Below are positions 39,900 to 49,041 of a stretch of 64,000 bases of DNA, piece after piece. Within the stretch, counting starts at the first letter, position 1, and each line of letters starts with the position of its first letter. The position numbers were made by a program, and so were the translations under genes. This DNA comes from Nostocoides sp. (GTDB lineage: Bacteria; Actinomycetota; Actinomycetes; Actinomycetales; Dermatophilaceae): assembly GCA_016716625.1 (NCBI GenBank), contig JADJVJ010000006.1:186001-250000 (forward strand). Direction: 5' to 3'. The notes beneath the pieces are model-generated. The model was not told the DNA's origin and made no database searches. It saw only the letters and a list, made by a program, of their open reading frames with translations.

Positions 39900-40877
39900 A
39901 TGGACAACCCCACGCTCGTCGTCACGCGCCCGGGGGGCCCCGAGGTGCTTCTCGTCGAGGACCGTCCCCGGCCCGCGCCGGGACCGGGCGAGATTCTCGT
40001 CGAGGTCGAAGCGGCCGGGGTGAACTTCATCGACATCTACCAGCGCGAGGGCATCTACCCCATCCCCACGCCGTTCGCCCTCGGCCAGGAGGGGGCCGGG
40101 GTGGTGCGGGGTCTGGGGCCGGGGGTCACCGCCCCCGCCATCGGCGAGAGAGTCGCCTGGCCGTTCGTCCCGGGCAGTGCCGCCCGCTGGGTGAAGGTCC
40201 CGGTGCGCGGAGCCGTGACCGTGCCGGAATCCGTGCCCACGCAGGCCGCCGCCGCGGCGATGCTCCAGGGCCTCACCGCGCACTACCTCATCACCAGCCT
40301 GTATGCCGTCCAGCCCGGCGACTTCGCTCTGGTCCACGCCGCCGCTGGCGGGGTCGGGCAGCTGCTCGTCCAGTGGGTGAAGGCCAAAGGCGGACGGGTC
40401 ATCGCAACCGCCGGCGGGCCGGAGAAGTGCGCCATCGCGGCCGCGCTCGGCGCCGACTGCGTCATCGACTACCGGACCACCACCGACCTCACCGGTGCCA
40501 TCCGGGCAGCCACCGGCGGTCAGGGTGTCGCGGTGGCGTATGACGGTGTCGGCCGGGACACCTTCGACGCCTCGTTGGCGAGCCTGCGGCCGCGGGGCAT
40601 GCTCGCGCTCTTCGGCGCCGCGAGCGGGCAGGTCCCGCCACTGGACCTGCAGCGGCTCAATGCCGGTGGGTCGCTCTTCGTGACCCGGCCGAGCCTGCCG
40701 CATTACCTGGCCGGGGACGGCGAACTCGCCTGGCGCTCCGGGGAACTCTTCGCGGCGATGGCCGCCGGGGAACTCCGGGTGTCCGTCGGCGCCCGATACC
40801 CGCTCACCGACGCGGCGACGGCATACGCCGACCTCGCCGGACGGCGCACTCAGGGCAAACTGCTCCTCATCCCCTGA
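39900..40877 (+). CDS. NADPH:quinone oxidoreductase, zinc-independent MDR family
   Basis: 325 aa. Medium-chain reductase that moves electrons from NADPH to quinones or enones. Visible: VEVEAAGVNFIDIYQREGIYPI, PFALGQEGAGVV, AAAMLQGLTAHYLI, and the nucleotide-binding HAAAGGVGQLLVQWVKAKGGRVIATAGGPEKC. The zinc ligands of alcohol dehydrogenases are absent, as expected for the QOR group. C-terminus ends in the family motif RRTQGKLLLIP. Cytoplasmic. Confidence 0.9.
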   Translation: MDNPTLVVTRPGGPEVLLVEDRPRPAPGPGEILVEVEAAGVNFIDIYQREGIYPIPTPFALGQEGAGVVRGLGPGVTAPAIGERVAWPFVPGSAARWVKVPVRGAVTVPESVPTQAAAAAMLQGLTAHYLITSLYAVQPGDFALVHAAAGGVGQLLVQWVKAKGGRVIATAGGPEKCAIAAALGADCVIDYRTTTDLTGAIRAATGGQGVAVAYDGVGRDTFDASLASLRPRGMLALFGAASGQVPPLDLQRLNAGGSLFVTRPSLPHYLAGDGELAWRSGELFAAMAAGELRVSVGARYPLTDAATAYADLAGRRTQGKLLLIP

Positions 40878-40886
40878 CCACACCAC

Positions 40887-40908
40887 CAAGGACTCCCATG
40901 AGCGAGTC
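40887..40908. terminator. Hairpin between convergent QOR and response-regulator genes
   Basis: AGGACTC and GAGTCCT separated by 8 nt, inside the 70-bp gap between two convergent stops. Confidence 0.45.
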
Positions 40909-40947
40909 CTCGCGCAGTCCCACGGCGAACCGCGGCGCCGCCTCGGC

Positions 40948-41649
40948 TCAGATGAGCTTGCGGCCCATGGCCCACGCGGTGAGCTCGTGCCGCGAGGAGA
41001 GCTGGAGTTTGCGGAGCACCGAGGAGACGTGCGTCTCGACCGTCTTGATCGAGATGAACAACTCCTTGGCGACCTCCTTGTACTGGTAGCCGCGGGCGAT
41101 GAGCCGCATGACCTCACGCTCGCGTGCCGAGAGCCGGTCAAGTTCCTCGTCGACCTCGGCGAGCTCACCGGCAGCAGCCCCGAAGGCGTCCAGGACGAAC
41201 CCGGCCAGCCGCGGGGAGAAGACCGCGTCCCCGTCGGCCACCCGCCGGATCGCGACGAGCAGGTCTCGGGCCCCGATGGTCTTGGTGACGTAACCCCGCG
41301 CCCCCGCGCGGATGACGGCGATGACGTCCTCGGCGGCGTCCGAGACCGAGAGCGCGAGGAAACGCACCGGCACCCCGGCAGCGGTCTCCACCGCGACACA
41401 GCCGCGCAGAACATCGACGCCCCCCTGCCCCAGTCCACCCGGCAGGTGCACGTCAAGGAGCACGACATCGGGCAACTGCGAACGGACCACGGCCACCGCG
41501 CTCTCCACGTCAGCGGCCTCCCCGACGAACTCGACGAGACCCCCGGCCCCGGCCTCCGCGAGTTCTGCGCGGACCCCGGTGCGGAACATCCGGTGGTCAT
41601 CGACCAGGACCACCCGGATCGGTGGTCGACCTCTCGCAGGACTGTTCAT
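40948..41649 (-). CDS. NarL/LuxR-family response regulator
   Basis: 233 aa. Receiver domain with acidic pair VDDH (17-19) and phospho-acceptor Asp66 in VVLLDVHLPG; Ser/Lys positions in LALSVSD and YVTKTIG. The C-terminal LuxR helix-turn-helix reads LSAREREVMRLIARGYQYKEVAKELFISIKTVETHVSSVLRKL. A 12-residue insert (GGLGQGGVDVLRG) follows the phosphorylation site. Its ATG overlaps the stop of the kinase gene, so the two form one system; the divergent PspC protein is a likely target or partner. Confidence 0.93.
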   Translation of the reverse strand: MNSPARGRPPIRVVLVDDHRMFRTGVRAELAEAGAGGLVEFVGEAADVESAVAVVRSQLPDVVLLDVHLPGGLGQGGVDVLRGCVAVETAAGVPVRFLALSVSDAAEDVIAVIRAGARGYVTKTIGARDLLVAIRRVADGDAVFSPRLAGFVLDAFGAAAGELAEVDEELDRLSAREREVMRLIARGYQYKEVAKELFISIKTVETHVSSVLRKLQLSSRHELTAWAMGRKLI

Positions 41650-42923
41650 GGGGTGGCTCCTTCATCGTCGAGCGCCGGAAGGGTGAGTTCGACCTCGGTG
41701 CCATCCTCGCGGCGGCGGATCCGGGCGGCACCACCGTGGCGTTCCATCCGGGCGATGATCGACTGTCGCACACCCAGCCGGTCTGCGGGGACACCCTCGA
41801 GGTCGAATCCCGTGCCCCGGTCTCGGACGAACGCCTCCACCCCCTGCGGCCCGATCTCCACGTATGCCGTGACCGGCGCCTCCCCGTGCCGCACCGCGTT
41901 GAGCAGGGCCTCCCGGAAAGCCGCGACGAGGGCCTGGCCGTGCGCCTCGAGGGGCCGGTCCCCGGTGACGACGAGTTCGATCGGGACGCCGTGTAGGTCC
42001 TCGACGTCATGGGCGGCGGCCGTCACCGCCGGAGCCAGCGAGGCCTCGGACCCTTCCGGACCGGCGTAGAGCCACGACCGAAGCTCCCGCTCCTGGGCCC
42101 GGGCGAGCCGGGTCACCGCGATCGGGTCGGTCGACTGCCGCTGAATGAGGGCCAGGGTCTGGAGCACCGAGTCGTGCAGGTGGGCGGCGATGTCGGCACG
42201 TTCGCTGGCCCGCGCCGAGGCCTCCTGTTCGCGGCGCAGATCCCCCCAGAGGCGCACCCCCCACGGGGCGAGGATGAACGCCATACCGAGGAGCACAGCG
42301 ACCGCCGCGAGCAGGGAATCCCAGATCCCGGAGAGCGACTGGCCCCGGGTCACCAGGACGAGGATGCCGATGAGCGCCAGCGCGGCACCCAAGCCCGTGC
42401 GCAGCCACCCGGAGGCCGCCGACGGAGCCGTGGGAACCGCCTCCCCGAGCCACGCCTGGCGGCCTGCCCTGTCCAGGGTCGACCAGGCGATGACCGCGCC
42501 CACCGCGATGACAAGCCCCGGCACGAGCAGGGACCCGCCGAGGCTGCTCGTCGGGACGAGCAGAGCGATCCCCGCGGCGACGCCGACTGCCCCGAGCAGG
42601 ACCAGAGCCAGCCACCGGCTGCGCTCGCTCTCCTGCGCCGACTGCCCGGGCGCGGCCTGGGCACCGGGGGAGACCCTCCCGGGCAGGACCGCCCAGAGGA
42701 AGAGGTAGGCCGGGACCGCGGCGCCGCCGAGGAGCGTGAGAGCGGCCGCGGTCCAGCGCACTGCCGAGGAGCGCACGCCGAGATGCGCGGCAACCCCCGC
42801 GCACACCCCGGCGACGAGCCCACCGTCACGGTCCCGCGCGAGCGGCGGGCGCGTGGGCAGGGTCATCTCCACCCCGGGGGGCGGGCGTTCGTACGGGGTC
42901 GGCACCTGCCTATCCTCCCCCAC
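41646..42923 (-). CDS. Sensor histidine kinase with N-terminal PspC domain
   Basis: 425 aa. Residues 25-85 are a PspC domain (GGLVAGVCAGVAAHLGV, VPAYLFLWAVLPG). Three or four further helices follow to about 220, then a HisKA_3 dimerisation helix with His250 in AAHLHDSVLQTL. The ATPase domain shows FREALLNAVRHG (N-box) and FVRDRGTGFDLEGVPADRLG (G-box). No extracellular sensor domain is seen, so it probably senses within the membrane. Start uncertain between 42923 and codons 6 or 19 further in. It is divergent from a second PspC protein across 95 bp. Confidence 0.9.
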   Translation of the reverse strand: MGEDRQVPTPYERPPPGVEMTLPTRPPLARDRDGGLVAGVCAGVAAHLGVRSSAVRWTAAALTLLGGAAVPAYLFLWAVLPGRVSPGAQAAPGQSAQESERSRWLALVLLGAVGVAAGIALLVPTSSLGGSLLVPGLVIAVGAVIAWSTLDRAGRQAWLGEAVPTAPSAASGWLRTGLGAALALIGILVLVTRGQSLSGIWDSLLAAVAVLLGMAFILAPWGVRLWGDLRREQEASARASERADIAAHLHDSVLQTLALIQRQSTDPIAVTRLARAQERELRSWLYAGPEGSEASLAPAVTAAAHDVEDLHGVPIELVVTGDRPLEAHGQALVAAFREALLNAVRHGEAPVTAYVEIGPQGVEAFVRDRGTGFDLEGVPADRLGVRQSIIARMERHGGAARIRRREDGTEVELTLPALDDEGATP

Positions 42924-43018
42924 AACCCGGGTTCATCACCCCTGGCCGGGGGGCGCTCAGGGGACCCTCAGGGCCGACCCTCATGGCCGAGACGCGCTCC
43001 GGGCGCGAGGATCGAGGT

Positions 43019-44251
43019 ATGACGCATACCTCTCCTTTGGACTCCTTCACCTCCTGGCTGCGCGGCCTCGGTGTCTGGCGGTCCCCCACCGGATCGTGGT
43101 TCGGCGGCGTCTGCGCCGGCTTGGCCACCCGGTTCGGGGTCGACCCCATGCTGATCCGGGCCGCGGCCATCATCCTCGCGTTCGCCGGAGGGTTCGGGGT
43201 GGCCGCTTACCTCGTGCTCTGGCTGCTCCTGCCGGACTCCTCCGGACAGATCCTACTTCAACGGGCCGTCCGCGAGGGCCACGGGGCAGGGATTGCGCTT
43301 GCCGTGCTCACCGTAGTTGTCCTTTTCGGCGGGTTCGGGATTTTCGCCTCCGGTGACTCCTCCGGCTGGATCCTCATCCCCTTCGCCGTCGTCGGGTACC
43401 TGGTCTATCGCAGCCGTCAGCCCGGCACCGAAGGCAGTACGGCCGTTCCGCCCGCGCCGCTGTCCACGCCGCTCGCCGGTGCCCCATCCGCCTACCCGTC
43501 TGGAGCCGAGCCCATGTCCACCGACGCGCACTCCGCCACGATCACGCAACGGCCCACGCCCCCCACTCCCCCCACTCCCCCGGTGGCTCCGGGCCCGCCC
43601 TGGCCACCGCCGACCCCGCGGCCCCGGCGCCGCCGTCCCAGCGGATTCATCGGCCTGATGTCCCTGGGCGCCGCCGTCATCGCCTTCGGACTCGGGGTCC
43701 TCATCGCGCAAGCGACGGACACCGCCATGCCCGCCGGGCTGGTCGGGGCCGTAGCCGCCCTCGTGGTGACCTCGCTCATTGCCCTCGTCCTCGGCTTTCG
43801 CGGGCTGGCGGCCGGCTTCACCGGCTTCCTCGTCGCCGCCCTCCTGGTCATCACCCCCATCGCCGCCGTTGGCATCTCCGCCACCGAGGCCCGCGGCGGG
43901 GCCGGCAGCCGCGACTGGGTACCGACGACCACGGGAGACCTCAGCTACTCCCTCGGGGTCGGCGAGGCCACCCTCGACCTCACCGCCCTGCCGCGGACGC
44001 CCCGCGCGACGAACCCACCGCAGCGGATCAAGGTCCGTGCTGGCGCCGCTTCCGTGCGGATCATCATCCCCGACGGCCTCGACGTCCGGGTCGACAGCGA
44101 GACCGATCTCGGCCAGATCGTCATGCCGAACGGCTCCACGGTCGAGAACGGCTCGTCGTCGACGACCGTCGGCGACTCCCCGGACGTCATTGTGGACGTC
44201 GTCGTCCGCTTGGGCGAGATCATCATCGAGCAGTCAGGAACCTCGTCATGA
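43019..44251 (+). CDS. PspC membrane protein with LiaF-like C-terminus
   Basis: 410 aa. PspC domain at 15-75 (FGGVCAGLATRFGV, GGFGVAAYLVLWLLLP), then two helices, a proline-rich linker (PTPPTPPTPPVAPGPPWPPP), three more helices and a C-terminal beta region (LSYSLGVGEATLDLTAL, SVRIIIPDGLDVRVDSETDLGQIVM). The last part looks like the cell-wall-stress LiaF/DUF2154-type domain. With the adjacent kinase and regulator this resembles a LiaFSR-like envelope-stress system. GAGGAT lies 6 nt before the ATG. Confidence 0.85.
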   Translation: MTHTSPLDSFTSWLRGLGVWRSPTGSWFGGVCAGLATRFGVDPMLIRAAAIILAFAGGFGVAAYLVLWLLLPDSSGQILLQRAVREGHGAGIALAVLTVVVLFGGFGIFASGDSSGWILIPFAVVGYLVYRSRQPGTEGSTAVPPAPLSTPLAGAPSAYPSGAEPMSTDAHSATITQRPTPPTPPTPPVAPGPPWPPPTPRPRRRRPSGFIGLMSLGAAVIAFGLGVLIAQATDTAMPAGLVGAVAALVVTSLIALVLGFRGLAAGFTGFLVAALLVITPIAAVGISATEARGGAGSRDWVPTTTGDLSYSLGVGEATLDLTALPRTPRATNPPQRIKVRAGAASVRIIIPDGLDVRVDSETDLGQIVMPNGSTVENGSSSTTVGDSPDVIVDVVVRLGEIIIEQSGTSS

Positions 44252-44676
44252 GCCAGCCCACCACTGATCTGTCCACCGTGTATGCCGTCCAGGTCCCGCA
44301 CAAGACCGGACCGGCGCCCATGGCCATCTCCCTGGGCACTCTCGGGCTCGTCGTCGCCGCCCTGACCACGCTGAGCTTCCTCACCGACCTGCGGATCGAC
44401 TGGGATGTCGCCGGTCCGGTCGCGATCGCCGCGACCGGGCTTGGGATCCTCGTCCTCGGCGGACTCGGCATGGTCCTCAGCCGACGCCGCGGTGAGCCCT
44501 CGCCGATCCCGGCGCCCGCACCGCCCGCACCCCCCTCACCGCCAGCGCGGCCCGACTACGCCGACCAGACGCCGGTCGCGGCGAGCGCCGCCTCCGCTGT
44601 CGACACCAACGTCATCACAGGCAACTCCGCGATCGGCACCCAGCGCGCGGACGACGTCGACCCCCCGACGTCGTGA
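44248..44676 (+). CDS. Small two-helix membrane protein
   Basis: 142 aa. Two hydrophobic helices (about 25-47 and 56-77), a basic stop (SRRRGE), a proline/alanine tract, and a polar tail ending DDVDPPTS. Its ATG overlaps the stop of the PspC/LiaF-like gene (ATGA), so it is made with it and probably works at the envelope. No family recognised. Its last 121 nt are antisense to the end of the NUDIX gene. Confidence 0.7.
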   Translation: MSQPTTDLSTVYAVQVPHKTGPAPMAISLGTLGLVVAALTTLSFLTDLRIDWDVAGPVAIAATGLGILVLGGLGMVLSRRRGEPSPIPAPAPPAPPSPPARPDYADQTPVAASAASAVDTNVITGNSAIGTQRADDVDPPTS

Positions 44677-45242
44677 ACGACCGGCTCGGTCGGGTCGGCA
44701 CACCGTGCGCGATGGATAAACCGCACCGCGTGGTAGTCCTCGGCAACGTGCCGGCCACGACCGAGCCAGTGCATGGCGGTGACGAGTTCGAGGTGGACGT
44801 CCGTGACCACCTGGCCGGTCTCCTCGAACGTCTCCCGCAGGACGGCCTGCGCGGGGGTCTCGCCCGGGTCAACTCCCCCACCGGGCAAGGTCCACGATCC
44901 CGGGACCTGGGTCTGCTCGGACAGTTCGGTGAGCAGGACGGCCCCGCCGTGCACGATGACGGCATACGCGGCGAGCCGGCGTTGCCGCGGCGGGGGTGGT
45001 TCCCCAGGCAGCAGACCCGGCCCCACGGTGGTCCGAACCTCGGGAACGGGAGATGCTGGTTCGACCCGATACACCAGATGCAGCCGGGGGGCGGTGCCCT
45101 CCGCGTGTACGCCGATTCGCCGCCAGCCCAGGCTGGCGATGAGGGCCTCCGGGCTTTGCCCGTGAGCGAGGTGCACGGTGGCCACCACACGGCCTCGATG
45201 GCGCAACTCCAGGGTCACCTCCGGGTAGTCCGCGGAGGTCAT
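44556..45242 (-). CDS. NUDIX hydrolase
   Basis: 228 aa. The NUDIX box reads GGGVDPGETPAQAVLRETFEETGQ, close to the GX5EX7REUXEEXGU consensus. About 80 residues precede the core, which begins RRLAAYAVIVHGGAVLLTELS; this N-terminal part (VTLELRHRGRVVATVHLAHGQ) is not a domain I know. The C-terminus ends STAEAALAATGVWSA. It would hydrolyse a nucleoside-diphosphate derivative. The ATG overlaps the glycosyltransferase stop by 4 nt. Confidence 0.85.
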   Translation of the reverse strand: MTSADYPEVTLELRHRGRVVATVHLAHGQSPEALIASLGWRRIGVHAEGTAPRLHLVYRVEPASPVPEVRTTVGPGLLPGEPPPPRQRRLAAYAVIVHGGAVLLTELSEQTQVPGSWTLPGGGVDPGETPAQAVLRETFEETGQVVTDVHLELVTAMHWLGRGRHVAEDYHAVRFIHRARCADPTEPVVHDVGGSTSSARWVPIAELPVMTLVSTAEAALAATGVWSA

Positions 45243-46363
45243 CCCGCGCCGGCCCGGGAGTACTCGGCAACCGTGGCCAGCACCATGTCGGGCCAGGCGT
45301 TGGGCACCGCCGTGGCGGCGAGGTGAGCCTGTATGCCAGTGCGCGCAGCGCCGTCCGAGACCAGCCGCGCCAGGCGCGCCGCGAGGGCTTCGTCGGAGTC
45401 CCCGAAGAACCCATCTCGGCCATCGGCGATGAAGTCCTCGACCCCGGTCCCACCCCGGGCCAGCACGATGAGGCCGGCCGCACGAGCCTCGAGCGCGGCG
45501 ATGCCGAACGACTCCAGCCGGGCTGTCGAGAGATAGATATCGCTCTCCCAGTAGGCCGTTCGCAACTCCTCTCGACTCACCCGGCCGGCGAGCCGCACCC
45601 ACGGCATACTCTGTCCCACCCGCCGCTCGAGGTGCGGACGCTGGGGACCGTCGCCGAACACGGTGGCCGTGAAGGCCACCTCGGGGTCGAGAAGTTCGCG
45701 CGCCCGCGCAAGCACCTCAAGGGTCGCCAAGGGGCGCTTGCGACGGGCCAACCGGATGGCCGAGACCACCCGGACGGCCTGCTCGGGTGTGCCCTGCCCT
45801 GGCGCGGCCTTCCCCGGTCGGCGCCACCAGGTGGCATCAATCCCGTTGCCGAGGACGCTCACCGGAGCCCCGCACACGGCCTCGACGCGGTCCGCCGCCA
45901 TCCGGGACACCGCGCTCAGGGCTGCGCCTCGCTCCGCCCAGCGGCGAGCCCGGCCCACCAGGCGCAGCCAGGGCGCACTGCGGTCGATGACACAGTGCCA
46001 GGTCACCGCGGTCGGCAGCCCGAGCCGCTGCGCCAGCGGAACCAGGCTGGTCGCAAACGGGCTGACGATCCCCATGTGTCCGTGGGCGACGTCGAACCTC
46101 CCGGCCGTCAGCCGGCGACCGATCTCTGTCGGAGCGAACGGGTTGACCGGGATGCCACCGGGCAACGGAATGGCGAAACGGTGGACGACCACCCCACCCT
46201 CGTCAACCTGGGTTCCGAAGCGTTGCCCCTGGCTTCCCGTGGTCGCCGTGAAGACCTCCACCTCGTGGCCGGCCGCGACCAGGGCATGGGCGAGGTCATG
46301 GACCTGGGTCTCGATGCCACCGAGCCGCGGCGGGTAGCAATCCGAGAGCATGGCCACCTTCAC
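45239..46363 (-). CDS. Glycosyltransferase family 4
   Basis: 374 aa GT-B enzyme using a nucleotide sugar. N-terminal VAMLSDCYPPRLGGIETQVHDLAHALVAAGHEVEVFT is the usual acceptor-side start. Also present: HGHMGIVSPF, AVTWHCV, LGNGID, and the donor-side signature ESFGIAALEARAAGLIVLA with a preceding E-x7-E arrangement. It may act in glycolipid (for example phosphatidylinositol mannoside-like) or wall glycan synthesis; the acceptor is unknown. I chose GTG 46363, 7 nt after CAGGCT. Divergent from the second PIG-L gene. Confidence 0.87.
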   Translation of the reverse strand: MKVAMLSDCYPPRLGGIETQVHDLAHALVAAGHEVEVFTATTGSQGQRFGTQVDEGGVVVHRFAIPLPGGIPVNPFAPTEIGRRLTAGRFDVAHGHMGIVSPFATSLVPLAQRLGLPTAVTWHCVIDRSAPWLRLVGRARRWAERGAALSAVSRMAADRVEAVCGAPVSVLGNGIDATWWRRPGKAAPGQGTPEQAVRVVSAIRLARRKRPLATLEVLARARELLDPEVAFTATVFGDGPQRPHLERRVGQSMPWVRLAGRVSREELRTAYWESDIYLSTARLESFGIAALEARAAGLIVLARGGTGVEDFIADGRDGFFGDSDEALAARLARLVSDGAARTGIQAHLAATAVPNAWPDMVLATVAEYSRAGAG

Positions 46364-46421
46364 CCGCCCAAGCCTGCCACGTCCCGGATCGAGTCCGGCC
46401 CATGAGTCACACTGGTTCGTG

Positions 46422-47261
46422 ATGCCCTCCCCCTCCCCGTCGCCGACCTCCCGTACCGTCGTGGCCTTCCATGCCCACCCGGATGACGAAGCCCTGCTGA
46501 CGTCGGGGACCATGGCGACGCTGTCGGCGGCCGGGCACCGGGTCGTGCTCGTGCTCGCCACCGACGGAGGGCTGGGGCTGGCCGCCTCGACCTACCTGGC
46601 CGGGGATCTCGGGGAGACCCGGCTCACCGAGGCCCGGGAGAGCGCCGAGGCCCTCGGCGTCGCGCGGGTCGAGTGGCTCGGCTACGCCGACTCCGGGTCC
46701 GGTGAGATCCTGCTGCCCGACCCGCCGGGCGCGGTCCGCTTCGTCCGGGCCCCGCTGGAGGAGGCGGCCGAGCGGCTCGCGGCCATCCTGCGCACCGAAC
46801 GCGCCGATGTTCTGCTCTCCTACGACCGCAACGGGGGTTATGGGCACCGCGACCACGTCCGCGTCCACGAGGTCGGGGCCCGCGCCGCCGAGATCGCCGG
46901 AACCGCGCGCGTACTTGAGGCGACCATCCCCAGGGACACGCTGACCCGCGCCATCCGCTGGGTGTCTCGGGTGTACCGGTTCCCACCGGAGTTTGACCCG
47001 ACGTCGTTCGAGCGGGCCTATAGTGCCCGCGCCGAGATCACCCATCGAATCTCGGTCCGCGGTGCAGTGGACGCCAAGCGTGCCTCGATGCGCGCACACG
47101 CCAGCCAGGCCACCGCAGACGGAGGGGACCGTACGCTCGCGGCCTTCCTGCGGATACCCCGGCCGCTTTTTGCGCTGGTCTTCGGGCGAGAATGGTTCCG
47201 CGACCCGGCGGCAGCTCCGGGCGGGGCGGTCTCCACTGACATCTTCGAGGGTTTGCCATGA
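46422..47261 (+). CDS. PIG-L / LmbE-type deacetylase (second copy)
   Basis: 279 aa. Zinc motif FHAHPDDEALLTSGT near residue 15, then VLATDGGLGL and the C-terminal metal motif GYGHRDHVRVHE. It belongs to a different subgroup from the 39173 copy (HPDDE rather than HPDDA). The C-terminal 80 residues (AHASQATADGGDRTLAAFLRIPRPL) are typical of actinobacterial paralogues. It lies in an operon with a membrane protein of the lysyl-PG-synthase TM type and opposite a glycosyltransferase, suggesting glycolipid or cell-envelope metabolism. Confidence 0.87.
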   Translation: MPSPSPSPTSRTVVAFHAHPDDEALLTSGTMATLSAAGHRVVLVLATDGGLGLAASTYLAGDLGETRLTEARESAEALGVARVEWLGYADSGSGEILLPDPPGAVRFVRAPLEEAAERLAAILRTERADVLLSYDRNGGYGHRDHVRVHEVGARAAEIAGTARVLEATIPRDTLTRAIRWVSRVYRFPPEFDPTSFERAYSARAEITHRISVRGAVDAKRASMRAHASQATADGGDRTLAAFLRIPRPLFALVFGREWFRDPAAAPGGAVSTDIFEGLP

Positions 47262-48292
47262 CGGTCAAGAAGGTCTTGCAGGTCGTTATCGGCCTTGCGC
47301 TCGCGGCCGCACTGCTCATCTGGGGGCTGCCGCACTTCGCGAAGACGAGTTGGGGGGAGATCTGGGCCATCGTGCGCACGGTGACCTGGACGAACATCGT
47401 GCTCTATCAGGGCCTTATGCTCCTCGGCCTCTATGCCTACACCTTCACCTTCACCGGGGCACTGCGCGGGCTGAGCCACGGCAAGGCGCTCATCGTCAAC
47501 CTCTGCGGGTCCTCGGTCTCCAACCTGCTCCCGGCCGGGGGCGCGGTGGGTCTGGGCGCCACCTATGCGATCTTGCGCTCGTGGGGCTTCTCCCAGCGCG
47601 CGACCTCCACGGCGGCCATCGTCACCGGAGTGTGGAACCTGCTCGCCCGGATCGCCCTGCCGGTCATCGCGATCCTCGCCTTGTGGTGGGGCAACCGCAA
47701 CCTGCCCTCGGCCCTCGCCGACGCCGCCATCGCCGGGCTCATCTCCGGTCTGGGCATCCTCGTGCTCTTCATCGCCATGCTCGCCAGCGAGCGGGTCTCG
47801 CTCACCATGGGTCGGCTGGTCGACCGTGCCCTAGGCCTGTTCCGGAACCGCCGCGCCCACGCCGGCCGGATCGAGGAACTCGTCCACGACATGCGGCAGC
47901 GGACCAACGACATCGTCCGCTACGGCTGGCTCCGGATGACCCTCGGCATGATCGGGTTTTTCGGCTTCTACTTCGTGCTCTTCGTGCTCATCCTGCGCGG
48001 CACCGGGGTCGCGCTGCCGCTCGGCATGCTCTTCGCTGCGTTCGCGATCGGTCGGCTGCTCACCGCGGTGGGGGTGACCCCGGGCGGGCTGGGGGTGACC
48101 GAGACGGCAAGCGCGGCCACGCTCGTCGCCTGGGGGGCACCGCCGGCGGCCGCGACCGCCGGGGTCGTCCTGTTCTCGATCTTCACCCACATCATGGAGG
48201 TCCCCCTCGGCGCCCTCGGCTGGGTGCTGTGGTCGGCCTCGCCCAAGTCCGAGCAGGTCGAGGAGGAACCCCAGGCCGCGTCCGCCGGCTAG
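47258..48292 (+). CDS. UPF0104 / lysylphosphatidylglycerol-synthase-TM-like membrane protein
   Basis: 344 aa with about eight hydrophobic helices. Matches the flippase-type half of MprF (UPF0104): NLCGSSVSNLLPAGGAVGLGATYAILRSWGF early on, and FAAFAIGRLLTAVGVTPGGLGVTET near the C-terminus. There is no lysyl-transferase domain, so it probably moves lipids rather than modifying them. ATG overlaps the PIG-L stop. Its last 4 nt overlap the convergent gatD stop. Confidence 0.87.
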   Translation: MTVKKVLQVVIGLALAAALLIWGLPHFAKTSWGEIWAIVRTVTWTNIVLYQGLMLLGLYAYTFTFTGALRGLSHGKALIVNLCGSSVSNLLPAGGAVGLGATYAILRSWGFSQRATSTAAIVTGVWNLLARIALPVIAILALWWGNRNLPSALADAAIAGLISGLGILVLFIAMLASERVSLTMGRLVDRALGLFRNRRAHAGRIEELVHDMRQRTNDIVRYGWLRMTLGMIGFFGFYFVLFVLILRGTGVALPLGMLFAAFAIGRLLTAVGVTPGGLGVTETASAATLVAWGAPPAAATAGVVLFSIFTHIMEVPLGALGWVLWSASPKSEQVEEEPQAASAG

Positions 48293-49041
48293 CGGCCCGG
48301 CCGTGTCGAGGTGAGGCGGCGGACCTGCCGACCCCGGGCTTCGTCGGCAAGCGAGTCGTCCAACGGTTCGGGCTCGAAGGCGCGCCCGGTGGCGCGCTCC
48401 ACGGCATACGCGATGAGGGCGTCCGCGAGGCTCGGGTTGGCCGGGAGGATCGGCCCGTGCAGGTAGGACCCGATGACGTTGCCGGTGCGGGCGCCCTCGG
48501 TGCCATCACCGCCGTTGTTGCCGTGACCGGCCAGGACTCGACCGAAGGGCTCCTGCCCGGGGCCGAGGGTGGTCGCGCCGCTGTGGTTCTCGTAACCGAC
48601 GACCGGCCCGTATGCCGTGTCGAGGACCACCGGGCCGATCATCCGGGTCGGGTTGCCTTGCGTGGTGACGTCGAGGATGCCCAGGCCGGGTAGCCGGGTG
48701 CCGTCGGCGGTGATGAAGGCGTTGCCGAAGAGCTGGTACATCCCGCAGATCATGAGCATCGGGACGCCGTCGGCGGCTGCGTGGACCAGCTGCGCTCCGA
48801 TCCGGGCGAGGTCGGCCTCGACCCTCGCCTGGCCGGAGTCCTGGCCGCCGCCACCGACGACAAGGTGCACCTGCGCGGGCAGGTCCCCGCCGGGGTGGTG
48901 CTCGACGACGTTGGGGGTGTATCCGTGTCGTCGCAGGCGGGTGGCCAGGCAGCGAGTGTTGCCGAGGTCGCCGTAGATGCTCATCTCGCGCGGGTAGAGG
49001 TGAACCAGGGTCACGCTGCCCTTGCTCGCCGGCTCGTTCAC
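48289..49041 (-). CDS. gatD: Lipid II isoglutaminyl synthase, glutamine amidotransferase subunit
   Basis: 250 aa CobB/CobQ-like class I amidotransferase that supplies ammonia to MurT for amidating the D-Glu of lipid II. Start motif VTLVHLYPREMSIYGDLGNTRCLATRLRRHG; nucleophile Cys99 in PMLMICGMYQLFG; catalytic His in GSYLHGPILPANP. Its start overlaps the murT stop by 4 nt, as in other GatD/MurT pairs. The last 30 residues are a charged extension. Confidence 0.93.
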   Translation of the reverse strand: MNEPASKGSVTLVHLYPREMSIYGDLGNTRCLATRLRRHGYTPNVVEHHPGGDLPAQVHLVVGGGGQDSGQARVEADLARIGAQLVHAAADGVPMLMICGMYQLFGNAFITADGTRLPGLGILDVTTQGNPTRMIGPVVLDTAYGPVVGYENHSGATTLGPGQEPFGRVLAGHGNNGGDGTEGARTGNVIGSYLHGPILPANPSLADALIAYAVERATGRAFEPEPLDDSLADEARGRQVRRLTSTRPGR

